DNA of 64,000 nt from Ctena decussata (lineage: Eukaryota > Mollusca > Bivalvia > Lucinida > Lucinidae). A program made the position numbers and the translations under genes. The DNA is taken from assembly GCA_963989385.1 (NCBI GenBank), contig OZ022511.1, positions 26,406,503 through 26,470,502 on the forward strand, read 5' to 3'. Of this stretch, positions 39,655-51,150 are shown piece by piece (position 1 is the first letter of the stretch; the number at the start of each line of letters is the position of its first letter). A model generated the notes under the pieces. That model made no database searches. It was given only the letters and a program-made list of their open reading frames with translations, and had not been told where the DNA came from.

Positions 39655-39740
39655 GCGCACCTCGATAGCTCAGTCGGTAGCGTTTGTCTTACGACTAGCT
39701 ACATATCTCTGCCGCGCAGGTTCGAATCTGAGTCGATGCA
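39655..39740 (+). repeat. tRNA-like SINE head
   Basis: The A-box-like TAGCTCAGTCGGTAG and B-box-like GGTTCGAATC are spaced as in a tRNA, with partly pairing ends (CTCGAT / GTCGATG). The central arm is irregular and not a credible anticodon stem, so a SINE head or tRNA relic is preferred. No clear body or tail. Confidence 0.45.
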
Positions 39741-39803
39741 TTAGCGCTGGCAAGTATGAATAGTTGGCTGTTCCATAAGGTAAATGATAAACAAATTATT
39801 GTA

Positions 39804-39941
39804 GTAACTTGATCTGCTGCACTGTATCACGTCTCATGGATGAGCTCATAACATCGGATCACCCTCGACGCAAGCGTCTCGGGGGATCCGATGGTAGGAT
39901 CTTATCCACTTGACTTGATACAGTACGCCTGATCAAGTTAC
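39804..39941. mobile_element. 138-bp hairpin MITE
   Basis: The inverted ends are GTAACTTGATC and GATCAAGTTAC, flanked by TA. A second inverted stretch (ACTGTATCA / TGATACAGT) follows inside. The centre folds as CATCGGATC...GATCCGATG. Confidence 0.7.
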
Positions 39942-41287
39942 TATTATAATAAAGGGTATGAATTGTGTCAGTTCCTAAGAATTTTCCTCCTTACTTTTCG
40001 GACCTTCTCTTCCTTATTGTGGTTTAACATGCCCTGAAACATATTGGTAAAAAAAACATTTAGACATGTTTCGTTCAAACTTTTTGCAAAATAATATAAC
40101 AAAAATTTAAAGAGTAACTATACTTCAGGAACTGACTGAAACAGATCCCAAACCTTATCCCCAACATCAAAGGGAAAGATTGACAAAAACATCCCGACAA
40201 ACAATAAATTACAAGTGATAAGCCGAGTCAGCAGCTCTTTCCCAAATAGGTGGCAACTCAGCTATCTTTACCAAACTAAATAATTTAGACCAACAGAAGG
40301 GTTACAACAGACTAAGCAAATTATACATAAAACATCTAACAACTATTTTTACCTATTTTCAATTTTTATCACAGAAGGGTTAAAATAATAACACAATAAA
40401 CCAAACAGCACCGAACATAAAACAAATGCAACCGCAACGAAAGTATCGCTTTGGGACGGTCAGTAAAAACTACTGGGGGGTTTAAACCGGTTTTACTGGG
40501 CCCAAACCTTCACCATCACCCTCTGCCGCGGTGCACACAATTAGTTGGTAGTTCGGTTCGTATGGAGGTCCCCTAAAGATCAATCGACACAATCAAAAAG
40601 CACGCCTCACGTGAAACACCGAAGGGTCGAAATGATTACTATAGATTTTATAACTATACTTTGATAACATTTAAAATGAATTACATGCGTACAAACACAA
40701 AGAAAGATTTCCCAAAAATGCCATATTCACAAGGCGCAACCCGCCCGAGACACCGAATGGTGTATAACACAAGATATAAGATAACAGGATTTTTATTAAA
40801 AGTCAGTAATCAGCATATTAACACTTGAACATCAGTACTCAGTTATTTCATAAAAAAGGAAAAAAAAATAAAAAAATATAAAAATTAATAAAAAAAAAAA
40901 AAAAAAAAGAAAAAAAAAGAAAAAAAAGAAAAAAAAGGAAAAGCATAATTTTGATAATCATCAAAATAAGTCAAATAGCAAAAACAGCAACAGAAGAATC
41001 GTCTTGGACAAATTAGTAGTAGTGAAACGACAGGAGCTTTAAATATTGAAATAAAAAAAGAAGGAAATGCCACAATCAAGAACACAACACATCCACGACA
41101 CCGAAAGAAGTAAAGAGAATACTTCCACTCCCGCAAAAAAGAACATATAAGCGTGATCCTCATCAGAAGTTTCGGCTTTGGAACGGGTCGTAGCTTAAAC
41201 TTTTGGAGCATTATGTCGTTTCACTCACGCAACCTCGGCGTTATCTTCCGAATAGGACCACACACCAATACAAGAATACAAAACAAA

Positions 41288-42522
41288 TGAAACTAGAACT
41301 GTCAGAAAATCTGACTATATCCCCGCTGTAGTGCTTCCAATGTGTATGGCCATTGTGGAGAAAACAAAACATGAAATAAACAAATCTATGTATGAGCAGT
41401 CTATGATGAACAGTTGCTGAGGACTCTGCTATGAAAAGTTGCCAAGCCATGTACCAATTATGAAACGGCAGAGTTGCCAAGAGATCTTTTACAAAAAATT
41501 ACAGTCCTTAATGCATGAAAAGAAAAGTGAAAAATACAGAGAAGAACAAATATGAGTGGTTCTCTATTCCATGATACATTTTGTCATTGTCAACCTGTAT
41601 ACCAAATATGAACTTTCTATCTTATAATATAACAGAATTATCTTTGATGAAAAAGTGTGGAGAGAAAGAAAAAAGAATATAAGAAAAAACAAAGAGAAGA
41701 AGGCCCATTCGCAATCCCACGATACAACAAGTCATTGGCAACTCATATAACAAATATAAACCTTCTACCTTGAACAGTTTCTGAGAAATCTTTTACAAAA
41801 TATTACAGTACTGAATGCATGGAGAGAAAGAAAAGTGAACAAATACAGGGGAGAACAAATAGGAGAAGACCTGTTCTCTATCTCAAGATACAACATGTCT
41901 TTGTCAACCTGTATACCAAATATCAACTATCTTTTACCGTTGCAGAGATATTTTTTGACGAAAAAGTGTGGCGAGAAAGAAAAGTGAACAAATACAAGGA
42001 AAAACAAATAGGAGAGGGCCAATTCTCAATCCCACGATACAATAAGTCACTGGCAACTCATATACCAAATATAAAGCTTCTACCTTGAACAGTTGCTGAG
42101 AAATATTTAACGAAAAATTACAGTACTGAATGCATGGAGAGAAAGAAAAGTGAACAAATACAAGGAAGAACAAAAGTAGGAGGTCGGTTTTGTATCCAAC
42201 GATTCAACTTGTAGTTGTCAACCTGTATACTAAATATCAACATTCTATCTTTTACCGTTGCAGAGATATCTTTGACGAAAAAAGGTGTGGAAAAAAGAAA
42301 AGTGAACAAATGCAAGGAAGAACAAACACGAGAAGGCCAGTTCTCAATCCCACGATACGATTTGTCGTTGTCAGCCTGTATACCAAATATGCAGTTTCTG
42401 TCTTATACAGTTCTTGAGATATCTTTGACGAAAAAGTGTTACGGAATTACGGAAGGACGGACGGACGGAACTACGGAGAGATGTAAACCAGTATACCCCC
42501 GACCTTTTCAAAGCGGGGGTAA
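41288..42522. mobile_element. Tandem-unit element, family 1 (6 units)
   Basis: Same family as 32858-34510: the start resembles AACTGTCAGAAAATCTGACTA and the end is TTTTCAAAGCGGGGGTA. About six units of 150-168 bp carry CAATCCCACGATAC and variants (near 41560, 41710, 41878, 42028, 42190, 42345). The empty site is in copy 1 at about 1905-1920. Confidence 0.75.
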
Positions 42523-43219
42523 AATAAAAAAAGTAAAAGAAACACAGACAGCCAATCGGGCAGCAGTTAAATGTCAGGTTACCCATACCAACTTAAGTAT
42601 GATAAATGTGCATTTTTGTACTTCTTCAGTGTCGATAAACACCTTCCCCCAAATGTCTGGAAAAAATAGATAATAGGAGTCTCGATAGATATCGCAACCC
42701 CCTACGAGCACACATAAGATGACGCAACCCCCAAGACCTAACATTCGCAACCATCAGGTAAGAGACGTCTGCGATAGTGAAACAAAGTACGCCGGTGTCT
42801 CTCACCGAGCTTCTCATCTCCCATGCTCGCGAAAGACGACTGCCAAAGACATCAGAAAAGAGATTTTTGATGCAGCAATGTAGCAATAAATCAAGTTAAA
42901 CAAAATGTGTGGAAGCTAAACTCGGTTAAGCTGACAAAATCATCCTAAAAACTTATGTATGCAATCTCAGATTTAGTTCTGATGATAAACATTGGACAAG
43001 GGTCGGCGCGGAAGACTACTTACTCATCAATGAGGCATTATAGTAAAACATATAATCGTCAGAAAATATAATGATGCGTCGAAATTGAGAACGCCTTGCA
43101 ACCCTAAACAGGAATAAAAGACAAACTACCAGTCTAACCACAACAGGCAAGGACTTACGGAAGGAGATGTCAATGCAGCGAGAACCTGCGATTAGTCAAA
43201 ATAATCAGAATAGAAACCA

Positions 43220-44390
43220 AATTACCGCTAAAATAATATTAGCGCACCTTTGCAAAGCAAAGGAGAGCTTATGCTTTACCCCCGGCGTCGTAGTCCGAGG
43301 ATGCGTCAGCGTTCGCGTTCGCGTCCTCGTTCGCAATCGCGTCCTCGTCCGTGTCTGTGAGCAGTTTAACCTATGTTAACCATTTGCGTTTAGGCCTTTT
43401 TCTCACACACTATAAGGGTTAGAGTAATGAAACTTGGTACACACTTACATCAGAACATGATCACCTGAAAATAAGCACCATGTATGACCCTGACCTACTG
43501 GTCATGGTCTACGGACTTTGAAAAAAATTAGGTTAATGTATGTTAACCACTTGCGTTTAGGTCTTTTTCTCACAAGTATAAGGGCTAGAGTAATGAAACT
43601 TGGTACACAAATACATCAGCACATGACCACCTGAATATATGCACCATGCATGACCTTGACCTACTAGTCATGGCCTGCTGACTTTTAAAATAATTAGGTT
43701 AATGTATGTTAAGCATTTGTGTTCAAGTCAGGTTCAAAGTAGTTATAAGGGTTAGAGTCATGATATTTGTCATTACTTGCATCTGGACGAGGGCATGTGA
43801 GTGTAACCAACCATGTAAGACAATGACCTACATTTTTACGCTTCACTGACTTTATGATATGTCTCAGTCCCTATATAGGTTACAGTTATGATACTTTGCA
43901 CACACTTACACATGGACAAGATCATTTTAACAGCATCCTCTGTATATGGATTTGAGTACATTTTATGATTCATTTGACTTTATGATACGCTTTTCGACTT
44001 TGTGATATTTCTCAGTTCCTGTATGGATTACGGCCATGATACTTGGCACACACCTACATACGGACAGGACCATTCGAACACCATCATCCACATTGGGATT
44101 TGACCTATAGTTTTGCTTCACTGACTTTATGATGCGCTTCGCTGACTTTGCGATATTTCTCAGTCCCTATATGGGTAAGATCCATCATACTTGGCACACA
44201 CTTATATATGGACAAGACTATTTGAGCAACACCATCCATGTATGGATTTGACATGTGTTTTATGCTTCACTAACCCAATCATATTTCTTAGTCCCTATAT
44301 GGATGACAATTATTTTACTTGACACTCACCTACATTTGGACAAGAGCCTTCATTACCACCAGCACTGTGAGAGTCATCGTACAACTCTTG
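43220..44390. mobile_element. Tandem-unit element, family 2 (about 7 units)
   Basis: Begins with a CG-rich microsatellite-like stretch (43284-43355, GCGTTCGCGTCCTCGTT and variants), then about seven units of 120-165 bp with TGATACTTGGCACACAC and variants (near 43427, 43592, 43748, 43886, 44035, 44187, 44306). Absent from copy 1 at about 2645. Confidence 0.65.
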
Positions 44391-44514
44391 TGCTATTTTG
44401 CTATGAAAATCAATCTTAGATTTGGAATAATTTTACAATTTGATTCAGAATAGTTTAGACAATTTAACAGAATAAGTTTATAAAATTATTTCACATCAGT
44501 AGTTAAGTATTGAT

Positions 44515-45213
44515 GGTTGGTTGATTGTTTGGTATTAGACGGCCCTTTGAGACTGTATCTCAGTATATGTGACAGTGCCTGGGATTTTGAGCCTTGTGGA
44601 GGTGCGACGTTGACGTCACGAAACGTGAAATGAAAGTGAAGTCATCAAATTTGCACGTTAAGTTAATTGGATTTCCGCGCATTGACTAACAAAATTCAAA
44701 GCGTCACCTGAGAGAAGTGATTCAACATTTCTATAGGAGTCTTTAATTTTCTTCATCTACACTCTTGTAAGAATGTTCCCATAATAGATCTTTGAAATGC
44801 GACGTCATGAACCGGAGTTATAAAAGTTTATCCAGCTAGTATGTAGATTGTATCCAATCAGTGAAACGAAAAACTAAAATTCGGGTTGGTATGAATTTCG
44901 ATTACTTTTGAAGTAAACGTTAGCGCTATTGTTTCGTGCTTCTCGAAATCTATTCTGGAAGTACTAATAAACATGAAAATGTTAAAAACAAAATTTCCGA
45001 ATTTCGCTCCATAAGGCTCAAAATGCCAGACACTGTCACATATATCGGGCCGTCCTCCGGAGAGAGGGAGAAAAAAGAGAGAAGTGATTGACGAGAGAAA
45101 CAAACAACCCCTTCCCTCACCTACCGCAAGCACAGTAGGCCCTTGTCCTGACGCCAGCGCACTGAAAGTTACACGCAGCACCGTCGCACCACCCGACCGC
45201 CCCGCCCCTGTTG
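44515..45213 (-). mobile_element. Retroposon-like 699-bp insert with 10-bp target duplication
   Basis: AAGTATTGAT occurs at 44505-44514 and 45214-45223; copy 1 has it once (about 2746). On the minus strand the insert starts GC-rich (CAGGGGCGGGGCGG) and ends in an AACC-like tail (CAATCAACCAACC), as expected for target-primed reverse transcription. It contains an inverted pair (about 44538-44600 and 45003-45060, GACGGCCC...GTGACAGTG). The open frame 44858-45241 (minus) spans its edge and is not a supported gene. Confidence 0.6.
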
Positions 45214-45649
45214 AAGTATTGATCACAATATCAAAGAACAAGAATAAGCACTAATACCTTCGGGGGTTTAATGCAGTGATATCAACGCAGTGGTAAGGCT
45301 TAGAATTTGAGCGTCATGAGAACAAATTGTGATCAGTGACGTAAATCTCTTTTCGAGCCACATTTTCCGATTTATCTGCGAGAAGAGCAGCCCCACGGAG
45401 ATCAAGTAAGAAACGACTACGTAATATCTCGCGATTTTAAGAGCTTTGAATAAACTGTACAGAATGAAATACTCACTACCGTTATCATACCGAGGCGGAG
45501 TCTCGGTAGTGCTTTAATTTGCAATCACTCTTTGTCAGTGCTCTGATGTCCATCGTCCGTTCACAAAATTTTGCTTAAACGTCTTCTTCTCGTGAATGGT
45601 TTAGATGGATTTTGTCCGCGCTTAGCATTCTTGCATCAATGTCTTTCGA

Positions 45650-45928
45650 TTTTTGTTGTTGTTTTTGTTGTTGTTGTGTTATTGTTAAATGACCACGGTA
45701 AACAGCTGTGGTCATGTCGGAACGGTCAGTTAACCTAACCTTGCTATTCCTGGGCAGGCATAGACCTCCTAAGCGGTTAACCAAGACTAAGTGCACTTAT
45801 TTTCACCAGTAACTAACAACTGTCCTTCTTGAACCAGCGAAAGGAGACATGAAAGTAAGTGGCCGGACCGGGTATCGAACCCAGGACCTCTGGCTTATAA
45901 GTCAGGCGATTGCGCTACGCGGTCCGGT
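45650..45928 (-). mobile_element. tRNA-headed SINE, copy 2
   Basis: Minus-strand element with a head at about 45860-45928 (CGTAGCGCAATCG, GGTTCGATACCC), a body shared with 26135-26310, and a 3' tail of CAACAACAA type. The target duplication TCAATGTCTTTCGA is at 45636-45649 and 45929-45942. The unoccupied site is visible in copy 1 at about 3250-3270 (GTCAATGTCTTTCAAATTTT). Confidence 0.85.
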
Positions 45929-47318
45929 TCAATGTCTTTCGAATTTGGGGGAAAATTCTGCTGTGATACACAACTAGGTGATAATGACCGAGATCATGAA
46001 AATGTTTAAACCTCAGAGATTGTTTACGCAATTATGTTTTACGTATAATTTGTTTTTATTGTCATGGTTGGTTATTTTTGTAAGACTGTTTTGTTGGCGG
46101 TGGTGTTTTTGTTGGGTTGAACAACTAAGTATCCGGTGAACCAAGGCAGAACAAAGGGCGAGGGTTGTTCGACCACAAACCGGTTAAGCCCCCAAGTTAT
46201 TACATTACTGACCGTACCAAATCAGCAGTTCTGTTTTGGTTCTTCTTGGTTGTTTTATGCGTTGTTAGTTGCTATATCTGATACTGATATATTGTTTGTG
46301 ATGTTCAAACTAGCCCAATGACCACCTACATGGGAAATGGCTGTTCACATGGCGGCCGCTGATGTTGTCTTTAGGAGTGACTAATTTTGTGTTGTCTCTT
46401 TTCCACGTGGTGTCTTGGGTTGGATCTTGGATTGAATTTTGTAAGTACCTGTCGAGAATTGTCCTCATTACTTTTACTTCTCTTCATGATCGGCTTAAAC
46501 ATATAAACATCTCAACATGATTTTCCTTATAACAGTGGCATGTATTTTGACTACTGATGTAAAACATTTATATTTGGCGGTTACCGGATTTTGGCGATAT
46601 TGGCGGTTAACGCAAAGGGCGGTAAAATATATGTCCGCCAATATTTGATTTTCAATAAACTTACATAGGCACAGCCCAACTGAAGCTCAGATAAAAAGAA
46701 GAACCTGATGACTGTTTGAGATATTTTCTATACCGTTCTCTGAAACTACACATTGTGGCATCCCATCAGAATCGCCTCATCTCGCCTCGATGAGGCGATT
46801 CTAATAGATGCCAGACTGTATAGTTTGATAGAAGAATAAAAATAAATGTTTCGATATTAATTAAATTTTTCTGTACAATCTGAAGCCATGGTATATCATG
46901 AACACCAAAATTAAAATGCGCCATTATGTCGTTTCAGTTACACCGCTTTGATTACGCAGAAATTAAGTGTTTTACAGTAATATAAAGTATCTTGCATGAT
47001 TGTCTATTAAGTTGCTAAAAAAATCGCTACGATGGACAAGTATATCATAAGGTCCGACATCATGAAAATCCTTTAACGACTTCTTCTCTTGAACGGCTGC
47101 ATGGATTTCAACAAATTTGGCACGGAGCATTTTTGCATCAATGTTTCTTAAGATTGCAAGAAAAACGAAACAAACATCCGCTGCGACGCACAAAGTAAAA
47201 CGATAAGCAACGATCAGGAACTAATACAATCAGATCCCATGTCCTGCCCTCAAAACCAAAATGTGGAAAAAATATATGCATGAATTGACAAAGTTATACG
47301 AAAGACACGCACAGTAAA

Positions 47319-48159
47319 AACACATTCAGTTGCTTCGCATGCAGCGAAACAACCTGAATGCAGCAGTAATGTTTATTATGGTGTACAGGCGATTAAGACG
47401 GAGGAGGCGAACACAGTACTGGATAAGACCTTGGATCTCAAGAAGGCCGCAGTTTATTGAGATTCCTCCTTTGACTGTTGAGTTTCCTCATCTGAAGCAG
47501 GCATCCGAACTTCGGGTGTCATTTCTGCCGTCTGTTTTGACGCCGCTGTTTTTTTTTTTTTTCGGCATCTTCTACGTACCATGATGCGAACATTTTGAAC
47601 CCCGGTAATAAAATGATGCCAGGATGCGAAGATATCTTTTCGCTTTAAAGCTTGCACTACAACCTTCTGCGATTTATTGGCGCACGCTGCAACCAGTCGG
47701 CAACTAGTCACCGATCGTTCGGCGATCTACCGGCGCACGCTGCAAACCTGTCGGCGACCAGTCGCCGATCGGTCGCCCATCAGTCGCCGTCTCACCTGTG
47801 GCCAGTCGCCAATCAGTCGCCGAACATTCGCCGACAGATCGCCGATAGGTCGCAGCAAGGTCTGAACATTTCAGAGCCTAAGTGTTGATGAAACCGATCA
47901 GCTACCGATCGGCAACTGGTCGGCGACTGAAATAATACGATCGGCGACTTCCAGAAAACCATTGCAACCAGTTGGCGATCAAAATCAGTCGCGGCTAGTC
48001 AAAAGACTGGCTGCGACTAATAATGATCGGCGACTGCTCCGCGACCTTGTTGCGACCATTATAAAACCTTTCCGCGACCTCTGCAACCTCTCTGCGACTG
48101 TCAGTTTTTGTAATCGCGGATAGGTCGCTGCGCAATCGTAAGCTCTTTGGGGCCGGGGC
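47319..48159. repeat. CpG-word element (GTCGCCGATCGG-like), inserted in copy 2
   Basis: Absent from copy 1 at about 15945. It may be flanked by GTAAA. From about 47660 to 48130 it consists of degenerate CAGTCGCCGATCGG-like words in both orientations, making it GC-richer than its surroundings and partly self-complementary. No coding frame or regular spacing. Confidence 0.6.
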
Positions 48160-48344
48160 GTAAACAGATTGAACAGTTTTCTCAGACAAATGTTCATTAA
48201 GCTACCTCTACTATTTACATCAGTAACATCTATTTAACCTATTTTCTATCTTAAATTACAATATAAAACAAAGAATAATAGGTAGCTATGCAGGTGACCA
48301 AACCGACAGAAGACCACAGACAAGCGGACATAAGAATAAGTTAA

Positions 48345-49178
48345 GGTGGACGATCCCGGAAGAACTCTGTTCTTGCTTGTTTAAAAAACAAACAGAGTTA
48401 TTGTTCATCATCAAATCGACTAACTGTGGAGTAAATACAGTTATAATATACACTTACAATATCTACCGTAAAGATCCTAAGTTTTCGGGCACATAGGTCT
48501 GTACAAACAGTGGAAACTGAGATCAGACTGTTCCTTAGGAACCAGAATGATCAAGATCTTCACAGTTTCCATTCCATCTGCGCATTTTTGTCGACATTAC
48601 TCTATGGTAGAACCAAATAACAGGAAATTAAATAATAGGGCAAGGACCAGCTGTGCTTGCAGCAGGTGCAGAATTTGGGCAGTCTGTTTTGGGGATATTT
48701 TGAACTTAAACATTGTTTTTCTAGGAAACGAAACGGTGAAATGTTTGTTTTTTTGTTTTATTTTTAACATACGACGTAAGTTTTATTAAAATAATACGCA
48801 TAAGCATGCCCCATCGATTGATAATATTTTTCATGACGTTTTTCATGAAATTCAATTTTCTTGCATTTTTTCAAAGAATGTAAAAATATACTTATTAACA
48901 AGAAAACTGCAATTTTGTGTTATCAGTTTGTTTCAAATATCATATATTACAGATTATATGATTTGCTGAAATGAAAGTGCATTCATGTGCTAGAGATATG
49001 AACTTTAATGGAAAATGTTTAAAAATAATATGTAGAAATACAAAATATTGTTTATTAGGAAAACAAAACGGTGAAAATTGTTTTTTTCTTACCCAAATGT
49101 TTTATAGCTCTTTGGGTTATTTAGACGGTATAATGGTTTGAATGCCCCGCCAATATTTCTATTCAGTATTCGTCTACC
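48345..49178. mobile_element. 834-bp TIR element with TTAA duplication
   Basis: The ends GGTGGACGA and TCGTCTACC lie between TTAA at 48341-48344 and TTAA at 49179-49182. Removing the element plus one TTAA gives AAGTTAAATTAAG, which matches copy 1 AAGTTGAATTAAG at about 16120. TTAA targeting is the piggyBac preference, but the terminal bases are not the usual CCC, so the superfamily is open. An internal hairpin occurs near 48365-48405. Confidence 0.8.
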
Positions 49179-49500
49179 TTAAATTAAGACAACACAACAG
49201 AAGTACCGCTTTGGAACGGTCAGTAAATGTATAGTTGGGATTTAAACTAGTTTTACTGGATCCGAACCCTCGTCCTCTACATCTGCAGTGGTTCGAAACA
49301 TTCCTTTAGCTTTTTGGTCCACCTGAAGGTTTCCTAAATCATCAATGAACCATCACAGAGAACAGATATTTTACGATTAAGACTTATGTTGAATCAACGA
49401 TGAGGACTCGAAGGGTCTCTCGGCTGCCATCGTGAAAATAAAGAATATTATCTTGCCTTTTCGAAATGTAGTGCAACAGGCTTTTTTTTTTTTTTGTCAA

Positions 49501-51150
49501 GAATTATGTCCCCCCCCCCACCTAAGGTGAGGGGGGACATATTGTTTTCAGTGCGGTTCCCGGGCGTCGGCGTCGGCGTCAGCGTCGGCGTCGGCGTGAC
49601 AATTTCTTGCGTGCGCGATATCTCTTGAACCAATGGATGGAATTTCACCAAACTTGCATGGATACATCATTGGGACAAGTTTAAGAGCTGATTAAGTTTT
49701 GGTGACCTTGACCTCATTTTCAAGGTCACTGGAGGACTTAGATGACAATTTCGTGTACCCACATTGCGTGCGCGATATCTCTTGAACCAGTGGATGGAAT
49801 TTCACCTAACTTGCATGGATACATCATTGGGACAAGTTTAAGAGCTGATTAGATTTTGGTGACCTTGACCTCATTTTCAAGGTCACTGGAGGACTTAGAT
49901 GACAATTTCATGTACCCACATTGTGTGCGTGATATCTCTTGAACCAATGGATGGAATTTCACTAACCTTTCATGGATACGTGATAGGGACAACTTTAAGA
50001 GCTGATTAGATTTTGGTGATCTTGACCTCATTTTCAAGGTCACTGGAAGAGTTAGATGACAATTTCATGTACCCATGTTATCTCCTAAACCAATGAATGG
50101 TATTTCACCAAACTTGCACGGATACATTATTGGGACAAGTTTAAGAGCTCTCTAGATTTTAGTGACCCTGACCTTATTTTCAAGGTCACTGGATGACTTA
50201 GATGAGAATTTCTTGTACCCACTATATCTCCTGAACCAATGGATAGAATTTCATCAAACTTGCATGGATACATCATTGGGGCTAGCTTAAGAGCTAATTA
50301 GATTTTGGTGACCTTGACCTCATTTTCAAGGTCACTGGAGGACTTCGTTGACAATTTCATGTACCCACTTTGCGTGCGTGATATCTCTTGAACCAATGGA
50401 TGGAATTTCACCAAACTTGCATGGATACATCATTGGGACATGTTAAAAAGCCGATTAGATTTTGATGATCTTGACCTCATTTCAAGGTCACTGGAGGACT
50501 GAGATGACAATTTCCTATTAGCACAATATCTCATGAGCCAATAGATGGAATTTCACCAAACTTTCTTGGATACATCACTGGGACTAGCTTAAGAGCTAAT
50601 TAGATTTTGATGACCTTGACCTCATTTTCAAGGTTTCTGAAGGACTTAGATGTGAATTTCTTGTACCCACTATATCTCCTGAATCAATGGATGGAATTTC
50701 AACAAACTTACATGGATACGCCATTGGGACATGCTTAAAAGCTGATTAGATTTTGATGACCTTGACCATATTTTCAAGGTCACTGGAGGACTGAGATGAC
50801 AATTTCCTATTACCACAATATCTCATGAGTCAATGGCTGGAATTTCACCAAACTTGCTCGGATACATCATTGGGGCTAGCTTAAGAGCTGATTTAGATTT
50901 TTGCAACCTTGACCTCATTTTCAAGGTCATTGGAGGGCTTAGACGGCAATTTTTGTACCCAAAATATCTCATGAACCAATAGATGGAATTTCACCAAACT
51001 TGCAAGAATGCATCACTGGGACTAGCTTAAGAGCTGATCAGATTCTGGTGACCTTGACCTCATTTTCTAGGTCACAGGAGGACTTCATTATAGGGGATGG
51101 AAAATGGGCTGGTGGGGGGACATCAGTTTTTCTCTGAAAAACATTTCTAG
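49501..51150. mobile_element. Tandem-unit element, family 3 (10 units)
   Basis: Ends carry ATGTCCCCCC...GGGGGACAT. A GGCGTC microsatellite (49563-49598) lies near one end. Ten units of about 140-160 bp follow, with CCTTGACCTCATTTTCAAGG (near 49704, 49862, 50022 and onward to 51051). The uninterrupted site is at about 16308-16318 in copy 1. Layout as in Pearl-type elements. Confidence 0.8.

Larger units (their letters stand above)
35305..39955. mobile_element. Composite nested insertion in copy 2
   Basis: Copy 1 is continuous across this point (around 985-1000). The insert includes a foldback with CCAGTCACACACA ends (35706-39536), a tandem-repeat block (37501-39330) that itself contains a TIR element (38461-39182), a tRNA-like head (39655-39740), and a small MITE (39804-39941). 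No gene is seen. Confidence 0.65.
32757..46480 (+). repeat. Segmental duplication block A, copy 2
   Basis: Same backbone as 1-3890, expanded from 3.9 to 13.7 kb by insertions at 32858-34510, 35305-39955, 41288-42522, 43220-44390, 44515-45213 and 45650-45928. Backbone pieces remain recognisable between them, for example 34520-35300, 39960-41285, 42525-43215, 44390-44514, 45214-45649 and 45943-46480. No gene seen. A poly-A rich stretch occupies about 40855-40940. Confidence 0.8.

Noticed and set aside
40855..40940. Poly-A tail of a processed retrocopy
   Set aside because: The A-rich tract is interrupted and lies within the duplication backbone, and no upstream coding sequence or target duplication was found.
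44858..45241. 127-residue minus-strand open frame
   Set aside because: It runs across the edge of a retroposon-like insert and into the target duplication, so it cannot be an ancestral gene; no domain recognised.
45860..45928. tRNA gene on the minus strand (TAT-like anticodon)
   Set aside because: Same SINE family as above, with body, CAACAA tail and 14-bp target duplication.
47660..48130. CRISPR-like or regular repeat array
   Set aside because: The words are degenerate, occur in both orientations and have no constant period or unique spacers; the context is eukaryotic.
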